From Naumovozyma dairenensis CBS 421 (taxonomy: Eukaryota > Ascomycota > Saccharomycetes > Saccharomycetales > Saccharomycetaceae): a stretch of DNA of 64,000 nt. Of the stretch, positions 10,457 to 20,634 are shown piece after piece. The stretch lies in the NCBI RefSeq assembly GCF_000227115.2, contig NC_016481.1:947259-1011258 (forward strand), given 5' to 3'. Within the stretch, counting starts at the first letter, position 1. Each line of letters starts with the position of its first letter. A program made the position numbers and the translations under genes. A model generated the notes under the pieces. It saw only the letters and a list, made by a program, of their open reading frames with translations, had not been told where the DNA came from and ran no database searches.

Positions 10457-11122
10457 TCATAACCATGCTTTCCACTTGGGATTCTCCTCTAAATAAGTTT
10501 CAAATGCTAGCCTCAATTCTTTACTTTCTTCAAACATAGCTTGCTTAGTTTGATTAACTCTTTGATCATCCGGTTTCATAGCTTGTTTCCTTTGATTTCT
10601 ACCACCCAATCCCAAATACTCCATTCTTTTCTTTTCCCAAATCTCATCAAACGTCCAATCGTCTATCTTCTCGTAAATCAAATCACCACAATTATTCAAC
10701 CTATAACGTGGTATAATATGAGTATGTAAATGTGGCACTGATTGTCCAGCTTCAGGACCATCTTGAATCGAAATATTAAGGGAATCTGCCTTATAATGCC
10801 ATTTAATAAATCCATGAATTAATTGAACTGTTCTGAAATAATCCTGTGATTCTTCTAATGTAAGATCATTTAATTCATAAGCCGTCGTCCTCAATGGGAC
10901 TACAAGTACATGACCTGGTACAATGGGCCTTAAATTCACTAGTGCATATGAATACTTTGATTTCTTCAGATACGTCAAATTTTTTTTTCGTTGTTAGTCG
11001 ATTGAGTTCCTTATTTTTTGAAGTAAAGGTATAAATATGTACTTGGGAGCACCATGTATACATACGTAGAAGACTTGTCCAGTGACTAAAAATTTGCTGA
11101 AATATATTGGTTTAGCAGTCAT
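10457..11122 (-). CDS. HNT2: HIT-family dinucleoside triphosphate hydrolase, two exons
   Basis: Spliced gene of 187 codons. Exon 1 (11066-11122) encodes 19 residues, MTAKPIYFSKFLVTGQVFY. The intron is 10964-11065: donor GTATGT at 11060-11065, branch-point GACTAAC at 10993-10999, acceptor AAG at 10964-10966. Exon 2 (10457-10963) resumes with KSKYSYALVN and runs to the stop. The junction restores the continuous Hnt2 N-terminus, and S. cerevisiae HNT2 also has an intron. The product is a fragile-histidine-triad (Fhit-like) enzyme cleaving Ap3A-type dinucleotides. The catalytic triad motif HLHTHII follows the QSVP segment about two-thirds along. Exon 2 alone has no plausible ATG at its 5' end, so an unspliced model would lose the N-terminus. 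Confidence 0.93.
10964..11065 (-). other. Spliceosomal intron of HNT2
   Basis: 102-bp intron read on the minus strand. The donor GTATGT is canonical yeast. The branch site GACTAAC differs from TACTAAC by one base. The acceptor is AAG rather than the usual CAG or TAG, with a poly(A)-rich stretch between branch site and acceptor. Joining the exons gives ...GQVFY-KSKYSY..., matching Hnt2. The acceptor is the first AG after the branch site. Confidence 0.9.
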
Positions 11123-11800
11123 TTCTCTCAAAAGCATATGATATTTTGGGGGTTCTCAAGGTACAAAATTATAATAAACCGGTATTTAGAGTGATGTTGC
11201 GGTGAATGCGTTTCCCCCTTTGCAGTTGCTTGTTGTTGTTTTTTTGTTAAATGACAAAGGTTTTATACCTGAATGGGCAATACACTGATTCAATGAGAAG
11301 AAATCTGCGCTTATGCAGTTTTATGTGTAATCTCTATCCTCCATCGAGGGTTTGAGGTATCTTCCTTTGAATGTTAAAATCTCGAACTTGGGCCGAAAAC
11401 TAGTTTTCTGAAGGGAAGTTATTTACTCTACGACTTCTCGATTTATACAGAGAGAAGCACATCTATTCAAGGGAGTAATGAGTACCTCGAGTGCGAAATT
11501 TGATGTATTGTCTCTAGATTACATGAACCAAATGAGCAACCTCTCAGATACTATTGAAGTAAATTCCCGGATTTTGTTAAATGCTGGCGTAACCTGTACA
11601 ATATAAATTGATTTATATTGAACACCAAAAAGCCATAACTTGAAAACTACTTTTCATAAGATGCTAATTTTTAATTACTAGAAATATATATATAAACTTA
11701 TCTACATGTAAAATTTTATATACATATAATTGTGACATACAGAAACATTTGAGATGAATATATGCAGAAAAACGGAACAAAAAGAAATACATACGTCAGT
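11123..11800. other. HNT2 promoter and 3' flank of the F-box gene
   Basis: 678 bp; AT-rich, with a short TA run near 11685-11694. No ORF of note and no RNA gene recognised. Confidence 0.45.
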
Positions 11801-13378
11801 TTAATAACTGATGTATAAGCTCCCATCTTGCTCCTCGATAGCAGAAACCAAATCCTCAACCCCATCACTTTCTGTATTCCAACCCAATTTAGAAGAAACA
11901 CTGATGTTTTTCAAACAGGGCAATCTTTTCTCCCATAATGCAATCGTAAAATCATCTGGATGGATCTTTGCTCCCAACCCTAATGATCCACTTGATTGTA
12001 AATAAATTGTTTTCAGTGGTCTTTGTTTTGGAGTTAATTTAGTCAACATATATTCAGAGAATGCCCATTTAGAAACATAATCCACCATCAATTGGATGAC
12101 TATCAAATTGGAGCAATATCTAAATACATAATCCAATGAATTTTCACGTAATGCAGGCATTGGATAATGAATATATAAATGTGTCAAATTATCACCGATT
12201 TGCGATAAGACAGTATAAATGGAATGTTCGTCTACTTGAGGACAGTAGGAGAACTCTAAAAATTTGATAGTTTTAGGCCATTTAGTTTCTGATACGAATT
12301 CATTCGTAATACCACCGCTTAGTTTTAAATATTCTAGATTTTGAGGCCATACAAATTCTCTGAATCCTTCACAGTCTATGGAACTTCTAGGGAATGATAA
12401 GTGAGTTAGTTTTGTGAAGTTTTTGATTGCTGAGAGAAGTTCTTGAAGCTTAACTGTTTCTGAAACTAGTCCCAAATCTAAATATTTCAATTGATGACAT
12501 GACTTTAAAGAGACTAATGGTGCATAACCGAAACTTGTCTGTGGTGCTATAAATTTCTGTAGATTTATTGATGATCGTCGTAAAAGCTTCGATACGAAGG
12601 AATTCTTCCCACTTTGTAGGATTGTTGATAAATCTAATTCTATGATACTTTCACCAAGTTTTTTCTTTTTGTTTGATATGATTGTGTCTACAAATTTGTT
12701 GAAGTTTCTACTTGTTAATTGTGGAGAATGATACAATAATGGCATTGAGAGGAAATACCAAGTTTGACACACTAGTAAAAAATTTGGATCAATTGTTTCG
12801 CTATAGAACAGCACCAGTTTTTGAATTTCCCATGGTAATTTCATTTTAAGTACTGGCACTTGTTCTTTTTTAATTATTTCGTTAGCATCATTTGTTAACG
12901 CAATTGTGCTGCTATTATCTTGTTGATGATTATGACTATTATGATGAATATGCTTAGAATATTTTTTGTTATTTTTCATCATCAATTTGAAATGTTTAGC
13001 TCTTTCTGATCTATCTAATTTGGAGTTAGGTAATGTTATGTCATCGGAGTTTTTAATGTGGATGATTGTATCAGTATCTTCATCATAGTAGTAAAGCCCT
13101 TGCGGAGTTTCAATGATGTCAGATTTATTTTTATTTTTTTCTTTAATGAAGTCAACGATATGTTGATGGTCTTGTGACTTTGGATCTTCTTGGATCGAAT
13201 CATCTGCTGTTTGCGATAATTCTTGATTAGTAGTGATGTCGGTTTTCGCCAATGTCGTTTCAATAAAATTGGAAGAAAGTGATGGAGAAGATTGCTGTGT
13301 TTGAGTTACATAACCTTGACCACCTACGTATTTCCGATATGGGGCTTTAATTTTCTTTGGTCTAGTTTTATTAGCCAT
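11801..13378 (-). CDS. F-box / leucine-rich-repeat protein (YDR306C orthologue)
   Basis: 525 aa. The N-terminus is basic (KTRPKKIKAPYRKYVGG). A long polar, Asn/His-rich linker runs to about residue 175. An F-box-like segment (LPWEIQKLVLFYSE...LLVCQTWYFLSMPLLY) lies near residues 180-220. Leucine-rich repeats follow to the C-terminus (LKYLDLGLV, LEYLKLSGG, IKFLEFSYC). F-box proteins bind Skp1, itself encoded at 58 kb here, as substrate adaptors of SCF ubiquitin ligases. The S. cerevisiae orthologue at the same position, YDR306C, is little characterised. Substrate unknown. Somewhat longer than the 478-aa S. cerevisiae protein, mainly in the linker. Confidence 0.88.
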   Translation of the reverse strand: MANKTRPKKIKAPYRKYVGGQGYVTQTQQSSPSLSSNFIETTLAKTDITTNQELSQTADDSIQEDPKSQDHQHIVDFIKEKNKNKSDIIETPQGLYYYDEDTDTIIHIKNSDDITLPNSKLDRSERAKHFKLMMKNNKKYSKHIHHNSHNHQQDNSSTIALTNDANEIIKKEQVPVLKMKLPWEIQKLVLFYSETIDPNFLLVCQTWYFLSMPLLYHSPQLTSRNFNKFVDTIISNKKKKLGESIIELDLSTILQSGKNSFVSKLLRRSSINLQKFIAPQTSFGYAPLVSLKSCHQLKYLDLGLVSETVKLQELLSAIKNFTKLTHLSFPRSSIDCEGFREFVWPQNLEYLKLSGGITNEFVSETKWPKTIKFLEFSYCPQVDEHSIYTVLSQIGDNLTHLYIHYPMPALRENSLDYVFRYCSNLIVIQLMVDYVSKWAFSEYMLTKLTPKQRPLKTIYLQSSGSLGLGAKIHPDDFTIALWEKRLPCLKNISVSSKLGWNTESDGVEDLVSAIEEQDGSLYISY

Positions 13379-14142
13379 ATTTATTTATTTTTATTATTTT
13401 GGAGATGAAGCAGTAAACGAAATAGAGCGGTAGTTATAGTTCTTTGTCGTTATTTGCAGTTTTCTTATAGTTTGAAGATATGAACTAATGAAGGGATGTT
13501 AATGAGATGGATAAATTATTGATCGAGCAAGTGTTCCTTTTAACAGTGTAACTTACTCCTCTGGGTGCTACATAAAATAGACTACAACAGTTTATAATGC
13601 TTATAGATCTTTATAGAAGAGATTTGAAAAAGTGGGAAGATGAGGAGGATAAAGGTGAGGATGAATGCGGCCGAGGGCTTCCAAAAAGACAAAAAACATT
13701 TTTAATCTGATAAAGCCCTATTAATTTGGAATAAGCAGGTCAAGATTTAACGAACATAGTGGGGAAGATTTGCGGGTATGAAGTTCAAAACATGGGGAAG
13801 CAGAGAAATGGCACAGTGCAGAAAGCTTAGAATATGACTGCCCTCTATTTTGCTGTACAATATGTAGGGTTTTATAGTGACAAAGACGTCAGAAATTTCA
13901 TCGTCCCTTTAACCCTCTTTTCCACAGGGAGAAGTGCCGAAAGGGCAAAACGAACTATATTATAGCATCTACCAAAGTATGCTATTATATTCAGTCATGA
14001 TCCAGGGAGTATATTTTTTCGTTGGGAGCATACGTAGACAACTCAACTTGAAAAGGAAAATATATCAAACCAAAAGGTAGGTAGATTGGACAGTTTGTCG
14101 CTAAGAAGAGGAAATGTAAACAAAAAAAAAAATTTTAAATTA
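13379..14142. other. Promoter of the F-box gene, no gene seen
   Basis: 764 bp between the F-box gene start and the 3' end of tRNA-Val. The T-rich tract complementary to 14121-14132 is the RNA polymerase III terminator of the tRNA. Otherwise no ORF, LTR or RNA gene recognised. Confidence 0.45.
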
Positions 14143-14215
14143 TGTTCTAACCGAGGTTCGAACTCGGGACCTTTGCCGTGTGAAGGCAACGTGATAGCCA
14201 CTACACTATTAGAAC
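14143..14215 (-). tRNA. tRNA-Val (anticodon CAC)
   Basis: The reverse complement gives a complete 73-nt cloverleaf. The acceptor stem GTTCTAA pairs with TTAGAAC and is followed by discriminator A. The D arm is GTGTAGTGGCTATCAC. The anticodon stem-loop is TTGCC-TTCACAC-GGCAA with anticodon CAC. The T arm is CCGAGTTCGAACCTCGG. No intron. A run of ten T on the sense strand lies just downstream as terminator. Closely resembles S. cerevisiae tRNA-Val(CAC). Confidence 0.97.
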
Positions 14216-14693
14216 ATGGAAACATGGTTTAATATTTGCTCTGTGCATTTTATGATAGAATTAAATAATTGATAAGCAATCATCATAATAATTCCATATT
14301 GTATCAATTCCTATCGAGTAGATCATCTCTTACCTTTTTTACTTGTTTCCCTAAATTCTAGCATAACGCTTTATCTAGAGCTTTTTTTTGAACTTTTTCC
14401 TGTTCGTCCTCTTTGTTGAAATAATGCAATTAACAAGAATGAAAAGTTAGATGCACAATTGACCTTCATGAAAGTTGAAAAATTTTCAAAGACTATTCAA
14501 AACAGAATATAGAGACAGTACTAGCAGTGCATTGCAATTGGTGACTTTTTCTAACCATTTCCTCGATAAACTCGCCAATCGATTAGTTATCGCTATGCAA
14601 AAGAATAAACTCAGTACAGATGATGAAAAATGCCAACCACGACCGGATGATGACACATAAGGACTACACATTTATCAAAGCGGCAACATATCA
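14216..14693. other. PMT7 upstream region
   Basis: 478 bp between tRNA-Val and PMT7. Small out-of-frame ORFs only. No retrotransposon LTR recognised beside the tRNA, where yeast Ty elements often insert. Confidence 0.45.
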
Positions 14694-16865
14694 ATGGAGG
14701 GCCCCTTTAGGAAGTTCATTCCAAGCAATCTTTATCGAAATTATGGAATTGGTAAATTGAATACGTTAGATTACATTATTTCTTTATTAATTCCATTAAT
14801 ATGCTACTTAATTAACTATCAATTATTATTCCAAGAGAGAAGTTATAATTTACTTACCCCAAATGAAAAAGATTTATATCAAGCTATTACTTATTATAAA
14901 GAAAAGAAGTTTTTCTTAAATGAGCATCCACTATTAGGGATCCAGTTGTATTCCTTGTTATCTAATAATATCAAACATATGACATGGCTGTCTTCCATGT
15001 CAGGTTTAATTTCATTGTCCTTCGTTTATCTAACACAGAGGAAAATGTCAAATTCAACATTGATATCAACACTAGGAGCATTATCAATTAGTATCTTACC
15101 TGTTTACCAATCTGAACTATCCATGATCTCTCTGAACACAATACAGTGGTTCTTCCTATCTATTACCCTTTTTTCAATGACAAACATGTTAAGCTCGAAA
15201 CAGCTTTCAAAGAATTGGTATTATCATTTATTGGCATTGTCGGTATCACTAGGTTGTAATATGTCCACAAAGCTTATAGGAATCATGACATGGTTCTTTA
15301 TTTTCTTCGTCATATGCAAACACAGTTGGCAATTAATTACAGATATCCGTATCTCAACATATGAAATCATGAAGTACATTATTATAACATCTTTATCGCT
15401 TATAATAATTCCTGTATCGATCTTCCTCGGATCATATTTTATCTTTTTGAACAATTCTCAAACAGATTCCGTTCAATTCTCCTCGATGATGTCACCATTC
15501 TTTCAATCGTACCTAAGAGAACCCACATGGCAACCAACTGAATTATTAAACGGTACGGTGATTCAAATCCGTCATTCAAACATGCAAGCTAACCCATCAG
15601 CTTCCTTGTTTTCTTTTTCATCGTCTATAACTTTGGGCGAATATTTGACTACTAGGAATAACTCCAATTATCCAGAAGGTTCGAATGAACAAATTGTGTC
15701 CTTGACAAATGATGAATCAAACCCAGAAACACACTGGATATTAGAATTCATCGATAACCCATTGAGGACGCTGCCTTCATCTTTATCTGGATTACTTTCA
15801 AATGAAACGAATCATGAAAACGAATGGCCACTGGAAGACTTACAAAAGATTAGAATTAGAAATAAATTAACTGGGAAATTATTACGTTCATCATCAGCTA
15901 AGGCACCAGTAAGCGAACAAGAATATAACTCTGAAATTTCCTGTACAGGTGATTCATCATACCTCGGTGATAGCGATGAAACGTGGCAAGTGGATTATTT
16001 TGGTATGAAACTATCCAAAAATATTCGTAAAAAGAAAAGAAGAGACGGTTTCGAAGGCGCTTTAATAATACCACCAAGAATAAGCCTTCTTAAATTGGAT
16101 AATGTTGGGCAGGGTTGTACGTTGTTGGGTCATGATACAAAATTGCCGGAATGGGGGCAGTTTAATCAAGAAGTGATTTGTATTCGATCTCCAAATTTGG
16201 AAAGAACCTTATTTCAATTTATTCCTGTTGAGAAGTATAATTCTCCTTCTTCAAGCAATGATAACAAGCAATTCGAGTTGGTTTCATTTCTTGATATCGT
16301 AAAGAATAGTGACAAGAAAAATATTATCCACTATTATTTGAGACTAGTTTCGGAATTATTAGAAAAACAATATAAATATAATTATTTTGTTAGATTAGAG
16401 AAAGTCAAAGATATGAATACATATGATGAGGATGCTGATAATAATCATCTTGCTCCAGAAAAATGGGCATTCCATACCTTTAGTCATGATGAAAGCGATA
16501 ATTTTGGTTTATTAGGCAATATTATATGGTTAAGTTCCATAGTTGGAATAATAACATTTATAATCAATGTTGATTTCCAAATAATGAAATGGAATCCATG
16601 GAAAAAAGTTGCACATACTCCCTCGATAAACAAATTAATATACTATCAATTCGGTATAGAATGTTTATTTGGTTGGTTTATCCATTTTTATATCTTCACC
16701 AAAAGTCCACATCAAATTTTGAACATCGAACTATACTTCCCAAGTTTCTTATTTGGCTATTTACTATTTACAGAAACAATCTCACGACTATACAATTGGT
16801 CGGTTATGAAATCCTCTATCATTATGGTATTATATTATGGAGGATTCTATTATCTACTCAAATAG
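14694..16865 (+). CDS. PMT7: Protein O-mannosyltransferase-like membrane protein
   Basis: 723 aa. The divergent PMT family member corresponds to YDR307W, which lies between YDR306C and SRB7 in S. cerevisiae as here. PMT enzymes transfer mannose from dolichol-phosphate mannose to Ser/Thr of secretory proteins in the ER. Hydrophobic segments occupy residues about 25-45, 95-165, 180-210 and 225-255. A luminal region with MIR-like segments (LLGHDTKLPEWGQFNQEVICI) spans about 280-570. A C-terminal membrane cluster follows from about 605. The family's acidic active-site loop is hard to recognise, so enzymatic activity is uncertain. Longer than the 662-aa S. cerevisiae protein. Confidence 0.88.
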   Translation: MEGPFRKFIPSNLYRNYGIGKLNTLDYIISLLIPLICYLINYQLLFQERSYNLLTPNEKDLYQAITYYKEKKFFLNEHPLLGIQLYSLLSNNIKHMTWLSSMSGLISLSFVYLTQRKMSNSTLISTLGALSISILPVYQSELSMISLNTIQWFFLSITLFSMTNMLSSKQLSKNWYYHLLALSVSLGCNMSTKLIGIMTWFFIFFVICKHSWQLITDIRISTYEIMKYIIITSLSLIIIPVSIFLGSYFIFLNNSQTDSVQFSSMMSPFFQSYLREPTWQPTELLNGTVIQIRHSNMQANPSASLFSFSSSITLGEYLTTRNNSNYPEGSNEQIVSLTNDESNPETHWILEFIDNPLRTLPSSLSGLLSNETNHENEWPLEDLQKIRIRNKLTGKLLRSSSAKAPVSEQEYNSEISCTGDSSYLGDSDETWQVDYFGMKLSKNIRKKKRRDGFEGALIIPPRISLLKLDNVGQGCTLLGHDTKLPEWGQFNQEVICIRSPNLERTLFQFIPVEKYNSPSSSNDNKQFELVSFLDIVKNSDKKNIIHYYLRLVSELLEKQYKYNYFVRLEKVKDMNTYDEDADNNHLAPEKWAFHTFSHDESDNFGLLGNIIWLSSIVGIITFIINVDFQIMKWNPWKKVAHTPSINKLIYYQFGIECLFGWFIHFYIFTKSPHQILNIELYFPSFLFGYLLFTETISRLYNWSVMKSSIIMVLYYGGFYYLLK

Positions 16866-16935
16866 ATCAATAGATTACTATGCGTAGAATCAGATTTTAT
16901 CTTAACTAGAATTTATTTTTTTTCTATTCATGACA

Positions 16936-17544
16936 TTATTTCTCAACATTTATTTCTGTAGTATTAAGTCTTTGAATTGTATTCTCAACATTATTTTGAT
17001 TGGTAGGTAAGGTTGCATTATTGATAGAGATATCCGTTGTATTTACCTCTGTATTCATCTCCGTGTTGGCCGTACCAGTCGTCGTCGTAGCTGGCGTCGT
17101 CATGCTGTCAGCGACTTCTCCTACATTGTTATGCCTTGTACTTGCAATTCCAGTGACAAAATAATCGATTAAACCATCGACTTGAGTCAGTAGATTTTCC
17201 TTTTCTTTTATGGCCTGTATCTTTGCTTCCTCCACTTGAACCAATTTCTTCTGTAATGAATCAATTTTATGCAATTGTTCTTCTGCAGACACATCAACAC
17301 CAGGTAAAGAATCAATTAATTTCATAGTTTGTCTTGTCTTCAAAATAATATCGGTAGATAATTCATCAATGGTATTAGAAAATTCATCAGGTGGAGCGAC
17401 TGTTGCATGCTTATCCGACATCAATGGTTCTGAAGTATTCAATGGTTCGAAGCCATGGTTCTTATCTATATAGTTTAACGTGGCGCAGAATTGTTCCACT
17501 AATTGATCCAAACAAATTTGTAATTGAGTAAGCCTATCTGTCAT
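16936..17544 (-). CDS. SRB7: Mediator complex subunit 21
   Basis: 202 aa. Residues 1-135 match Med21/Srb7 ([26 protein letters not shown]... [13 protein letters not shown]), an essential middle-module Mediator subunit that forms a four-helix heterodimer with Med7 at the RNA polymerase II contact. The helical region has heptad-like Leu/Ile spacing at about 85-130. Residues about 140-202 are a Thr/Asn-rich, low-complexity tail absent from the 140-aa S. cerevisiae protein; it continues in frame without a break. Diverges from PIB1 with a 267-bp shared promoter. Next to PMT7 as in S. cerevisiae. Confidence 0.94.
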   Translation of the reverse strand: MTDRLTQLQICLDQLVEQFCATLNYIDKNHGFEPLNTSEPLMSDKHATVAPPDEFSNTIDELSTDIILKTRQTMKLIDSLPGVDVSAEEQLHKIDSLQKKLVQVEEAKIQAIKEKENLLTQVDGLIDYFVTGIASTRHNNVGEVADSMTTPATTTTGTANTEMNTEVNTTDISINNATLPTNQNNVENTIQRLNTTEINVEK

Positions 17545-17811
17545 TCTGTCGGTAATGATACTTATACCTTACGGTGGTTTATGGATTATCTGATTTCTTA
17601 TACTTCTTCTTTGCCTTGACTCTTTTAATGTTCTTATTTCTTACTTTCTTTCAATCGTGTGAAACGTTTGAATATAAACTATCTCAAGAAATATATTTTT
17701 ATAAAAAAAAGACCATCAATTTTTTATTGATGAAGAGAAAGAAAGTAAATAGTGAAAGAAGGCCAAATAGCCCCATATATGAAAATTATATAATCTAGTA
17801 CGACAACTATA

Positions 17812-18804
17812 ATGACAGAACAAGAATCTATTACATCCACACAACAAGAACGAGAACCAGAACCTTCGCAAGAGGTCTTGAATGTACCGACACAATTAAC
17901 AGCCTTACCATGCGATAGCAGTACCATTGATGAACTATCTCCATATGTAAACGAAGTAGCAATATGGCAACCAGATGAGAAATTCAATCGATGTTTTAAT
18001 TGTAGTCGAAAATTCACATTCCTTCTAAGAAGACATCACTGTCGATGTTGTGGGAACATATACTGTGAATCATGTTGCTCTAATTTCGTTGATTTTGATA
18101 AATCAAAAGTAAAGCTATTAAGAAGATTTGAAGAACCACCGTATAGAATTTGTGATTTATGTTTTAAAGATTTAATGAAATTAGCTTATATCACTAGAGG
18201 ATCTGGGGAATCGGATGATTCTATGAGTGAAAACAGTGAAAACAATGATTCCGATTCACAACAGAGCCATCAAATGTCAACAGTAAATAGTCATCTAGTT
18301 GCAGTCCCATCAGCAGGGGAAGAAACCTTTTGTCCTGTTTGCAATTTAATTCTATCTCAATTCCAAAATGAAGAATTGGCAGCAGCCCATGTTGAAGATT
18401 GTATACGAAATGCTGAATTGGCCCATAAGGCATCTTCCTCGTCTTCTTCACCGAGCCGTGCTAAATCTCGCAATAGACCTAAGATGCTGGTATATAAAGT
18501 ATCAGCAACAAGTGGAAAAAATCATATACTAGATACAGATCATACCATTCCTGACAACAACAAGGTTGGGAATAGGAATGAAGCTGAGCGAACTGAAGGA
18601 AACCTCCAAGAATGTCCAATATGCTTTGAAGATATAGAGATAGGTGAAAAAGTTGCTAGATTAGAATGTTTATGTGTTTTCCATTACCATTGTATTAAAA
18701 GCTGGATAAAGAAAAAAGAACATCAATTAAAAGAATCTCCGCAACCTAATGGAACAGCAGAAATAAATAGAAACTTTTGTCCATTCCATGATGCCATTCT
18801 CTAA
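17812..18804 (+). CDS. PIB1: FYVE-RING E3 ubiquitin ligase of endosomes/vacuole
   Basis: 330 aa with a FYVE domain at residues about 52-122 (WQPD, then paired CxxC, then RRHHCRCCG, all hallmarks of PI3P binding) and a C-terminal RING at about 268-326 (CPICFEDIEIGEKV...CVFHYHC...CPFH). Pib1 binds phosphatidylinositol 3-phosphate on endosomes and the vacuole and ubiquitinates cargo for multivesicular-body sorting. The linker (about 130-265) is Ser-rich with a further Cys pair and His/Cys (CPVCNLI...HVEDC). S. cerevisiae Pib1 is 286 aa. Here it is divergent from SRB7, not five genes away as in S. cerevisiae, showing local rearrangement. Confidence 0.95.
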   Translation: MTEQESITSTQQEREPEPSQEVLNVPTQLTALPCDSSTIDELSPYVNEVAIWQPDEKFNRCFNCSRKFTFLLRRHHCRCCGNIYCESCCSNFVDFDKSKVKLLRRFEEPPYRICDLCFKDLMKLAYITRGSGESDDSMSENSENNDSDSQQSHQMSTVNSHLVAVPSAGEETFCPVCNLILSQFQNEELAAAHVEDCIRNAELAHKASSSSSSPSRAKSRNRPKMLVYKVSATSGKNHILDTDHTIPDNNKVGNRNEAERTEGNLQECPICFEDIEIGEKVARLECLCVFHYHCIKSWIKKKEHQLKESPQPNGTAEINRNFCPFHDAIL

Positions 18805-19081
18805 AAACATAATTGCATTTGTATCACTAGATCACCGTCATTGTAACAATAATGTATAGTCGAAAAATATAGCTTACATACGGCTCATTCAAATCATTTG
18901 AAGCATTTTCTGAACCCTCACGATCATTTGAAGGAAATATATAATTGGCAGTTGTCTTTTTATATGATCTGTAGCGAATACTAGTAATGAGATTAAGTTA
19001 TTTACTTAGACACAATGTTGGGGAATATCTGTGGATTTATTCTTCTCTATGGTAAAGAAGTTTTTTTAATGTACAAAATGC

Positions 19082-20479
19082 TTATTCAACGTCGCTATAT
19101 AGATCACTGTCCAAATCTTCTGGAACATCACTGTAATGATCACTACTATCACTATCACTTTCATCACTACTTTCTACTGATTGTTTGTTTTCTCCGTCTT
19201 CATTTTCTTGTTCTAATTCTCTTGCTTTCCTTCTCTCTAGTTTACGTTGTTTCTTAGCCTCCTTTACGGCTTTCTTCTTAGCAATATTTGCTTCTTGTTC
19301 TTTCTTTCTTTCTTCCTTTAATTTCATCTTTGCAGCGTGTCTCTTTTCAAGAATTCTAACTTCTGCGCTACTCTTTTCGACAAACTCATGATGTAAGACT
19401 TTACCTGAGCAAATACCTTCTTCGATCTTAACTAATTTTAATGTCAATCTTGGTCCCAATTCAGTTAATCTAATGGCCTTCTTACGTGGAACAACAGGTG
19501 TATCATCTTCAACAACAACTTTCTTCACTATTGATTCTTCTTCGTCGTGATTTTCTTCAATGGCATTACCATCCATATTTATATCTCCATCTTCATCATT
19601 ATTTTCTGGACTTGATTGTTTCTTTTGAACCATATTAATGTTTTTCCCCCTTATATCTTTTTTATCAACAACTCTGACAATAGCATCATCATCGACTTCA
19701 GATTCTGATGTGTAAGCATTTAAATCATGGTCTAAAATTAAAGAGGAAATATCTTCCTTTCTATGTAAATTCGGCACTGATTTACTCAAATTATGTTTGG
19801 ATTTATAGAGCCTATTCAAATTCTTGGAAATATCTACATCTTTAATATCAATAAAGTAATGACGCATAGTAATCTCGCCAGTTTCTTGATCTTTATTAAT
19901 CATAAATACCCTCTTTATGGTATTTAATTGAGTTCTGGCAGGATTTAAAGGTGGGAAAATATTTTGAAACATGGAAACGACAACTTTTTCAGCATTTTCC
20001 TTGGCAGCGTTACTTTCATCATCTTTCTTCTTAATTGTATTAAATCCATTCAACACTAACAATGGTGGATCTAACACATCTTCTTTATTTAATGATTTTG
20101 GTCTTCTTAAATACTTTTTGATATCTCTACCTAAGGAATAATCCGTAACTTGGAAAGTAATAGTAGGACCTTGTGGAGTTCTTGCAATCTTCAAAGAGAC
20201 ATTCCCGGTCTTTTCAGATTGAGTGAAGATGAAAAGATGAGAAACACCTAATGGACCACACATAACGACGAAATCCTTTAATTTATTTGATTTACGTTCT
20301 TTTAACTTTATCGCAGTATGAGGTTGCATGATTTGACGGAAATCTTTGACCAATTGGTTCAAAGAATGGTTACTTAGAGAGGTTTGACCAACTCTAATGA
20401 CCATGGATTTTGGGATGCCCTTTAGGTCTTCCTCTGTTTGTTGAACATGAGTTCTCTTTTTAGTTCTTCTTTTAGCCAT
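19082..20479 (-). CDS. SSF1: Brix-domain ribosome biogenesis factor
   Basis: 465 aa of the Ssf1/Ssf2 (Peter Pan) family, needed for assembly of early 60S pre-ribosomes in the nucleolus. The Brix domain spans about 25-350, starting IPKSMVIRVG and including MCGPLGVSHLFIFTQSEKTGN and LVLNGF. The acidic insert at 240-320 is typical. The C-terminal 100 residues are a Lys/Arg/Glu coiled-coil-like region ending in Ser/Asp repeats. S. cerevisiae has two nearly interchangeable copies, SSF1 (YHR066W) and SSF2 (YDR312W). Divergence from RRP3 matches the SSF1 side; the symbol is chosen on that basis and SSF2 is an equal possibility. Confidence 0.9.
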   Translation of the reverse strand: MAKRRTKKRTHVQQTEEDLKGIPKSMVIRVGQTSLSNHSLNQLVKDFRQIMQPHTAIKLKERKSNKLKDFVVMCGPLGVSHLFIFTQSEKTGNVSLKIARTPQGPTITFQVTDYSLGRDIKKYLRRPKSLNKEDVLDPPLLVLNGFNTIKKKDDESNAAKENAEKVVVSMFQNIFPPLNPARTQLNTIKRVFMINKDQETGEITMRHYFIDIKDVDISKNLNRLYKSKHNLSKSVPNLHRKEDISSLILDHDLNAYTSESEVDDDAIVRVVDKKDIRGKNINMVQKKQSSPENNDEDGDINMDGNAIEENHDEEESIVKKVVVEDDTPVVPRKKAIRLTELGPRLTLKLVKIEEGICSGKVLHHEFVEKSSAEVRILEKRHAAKMKLKEERKKEQEANIAKKKAVKEAKKQRKLERRKARELEQENEDGENKQSVESSDESDSDSSDHYSDVPEDLDSDLYSDVE

Positions 20480-20634
20480 TTTGTAGTAAACTTTTTTATT
20501 GGAGCAATCTCTTCACAGTAGAATACGAAAAGCTCTTTTTTGAGAAAACTACTGAGAGCTAATTGTTATGAATATAAGCAGTAATAAATACTCTCCCTTT
20601 AAGCGTAAGAATCAATCTCCTCTATAATCATCTA

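Noticed and set aside
17574..17798. 74-codon hydrophobic frame between SRB7 and PIB1
   Set aside because: Starts with GTG and occupies the divergent promoter; T-rich sequence alone gives the Phe/Leu-rich translation.
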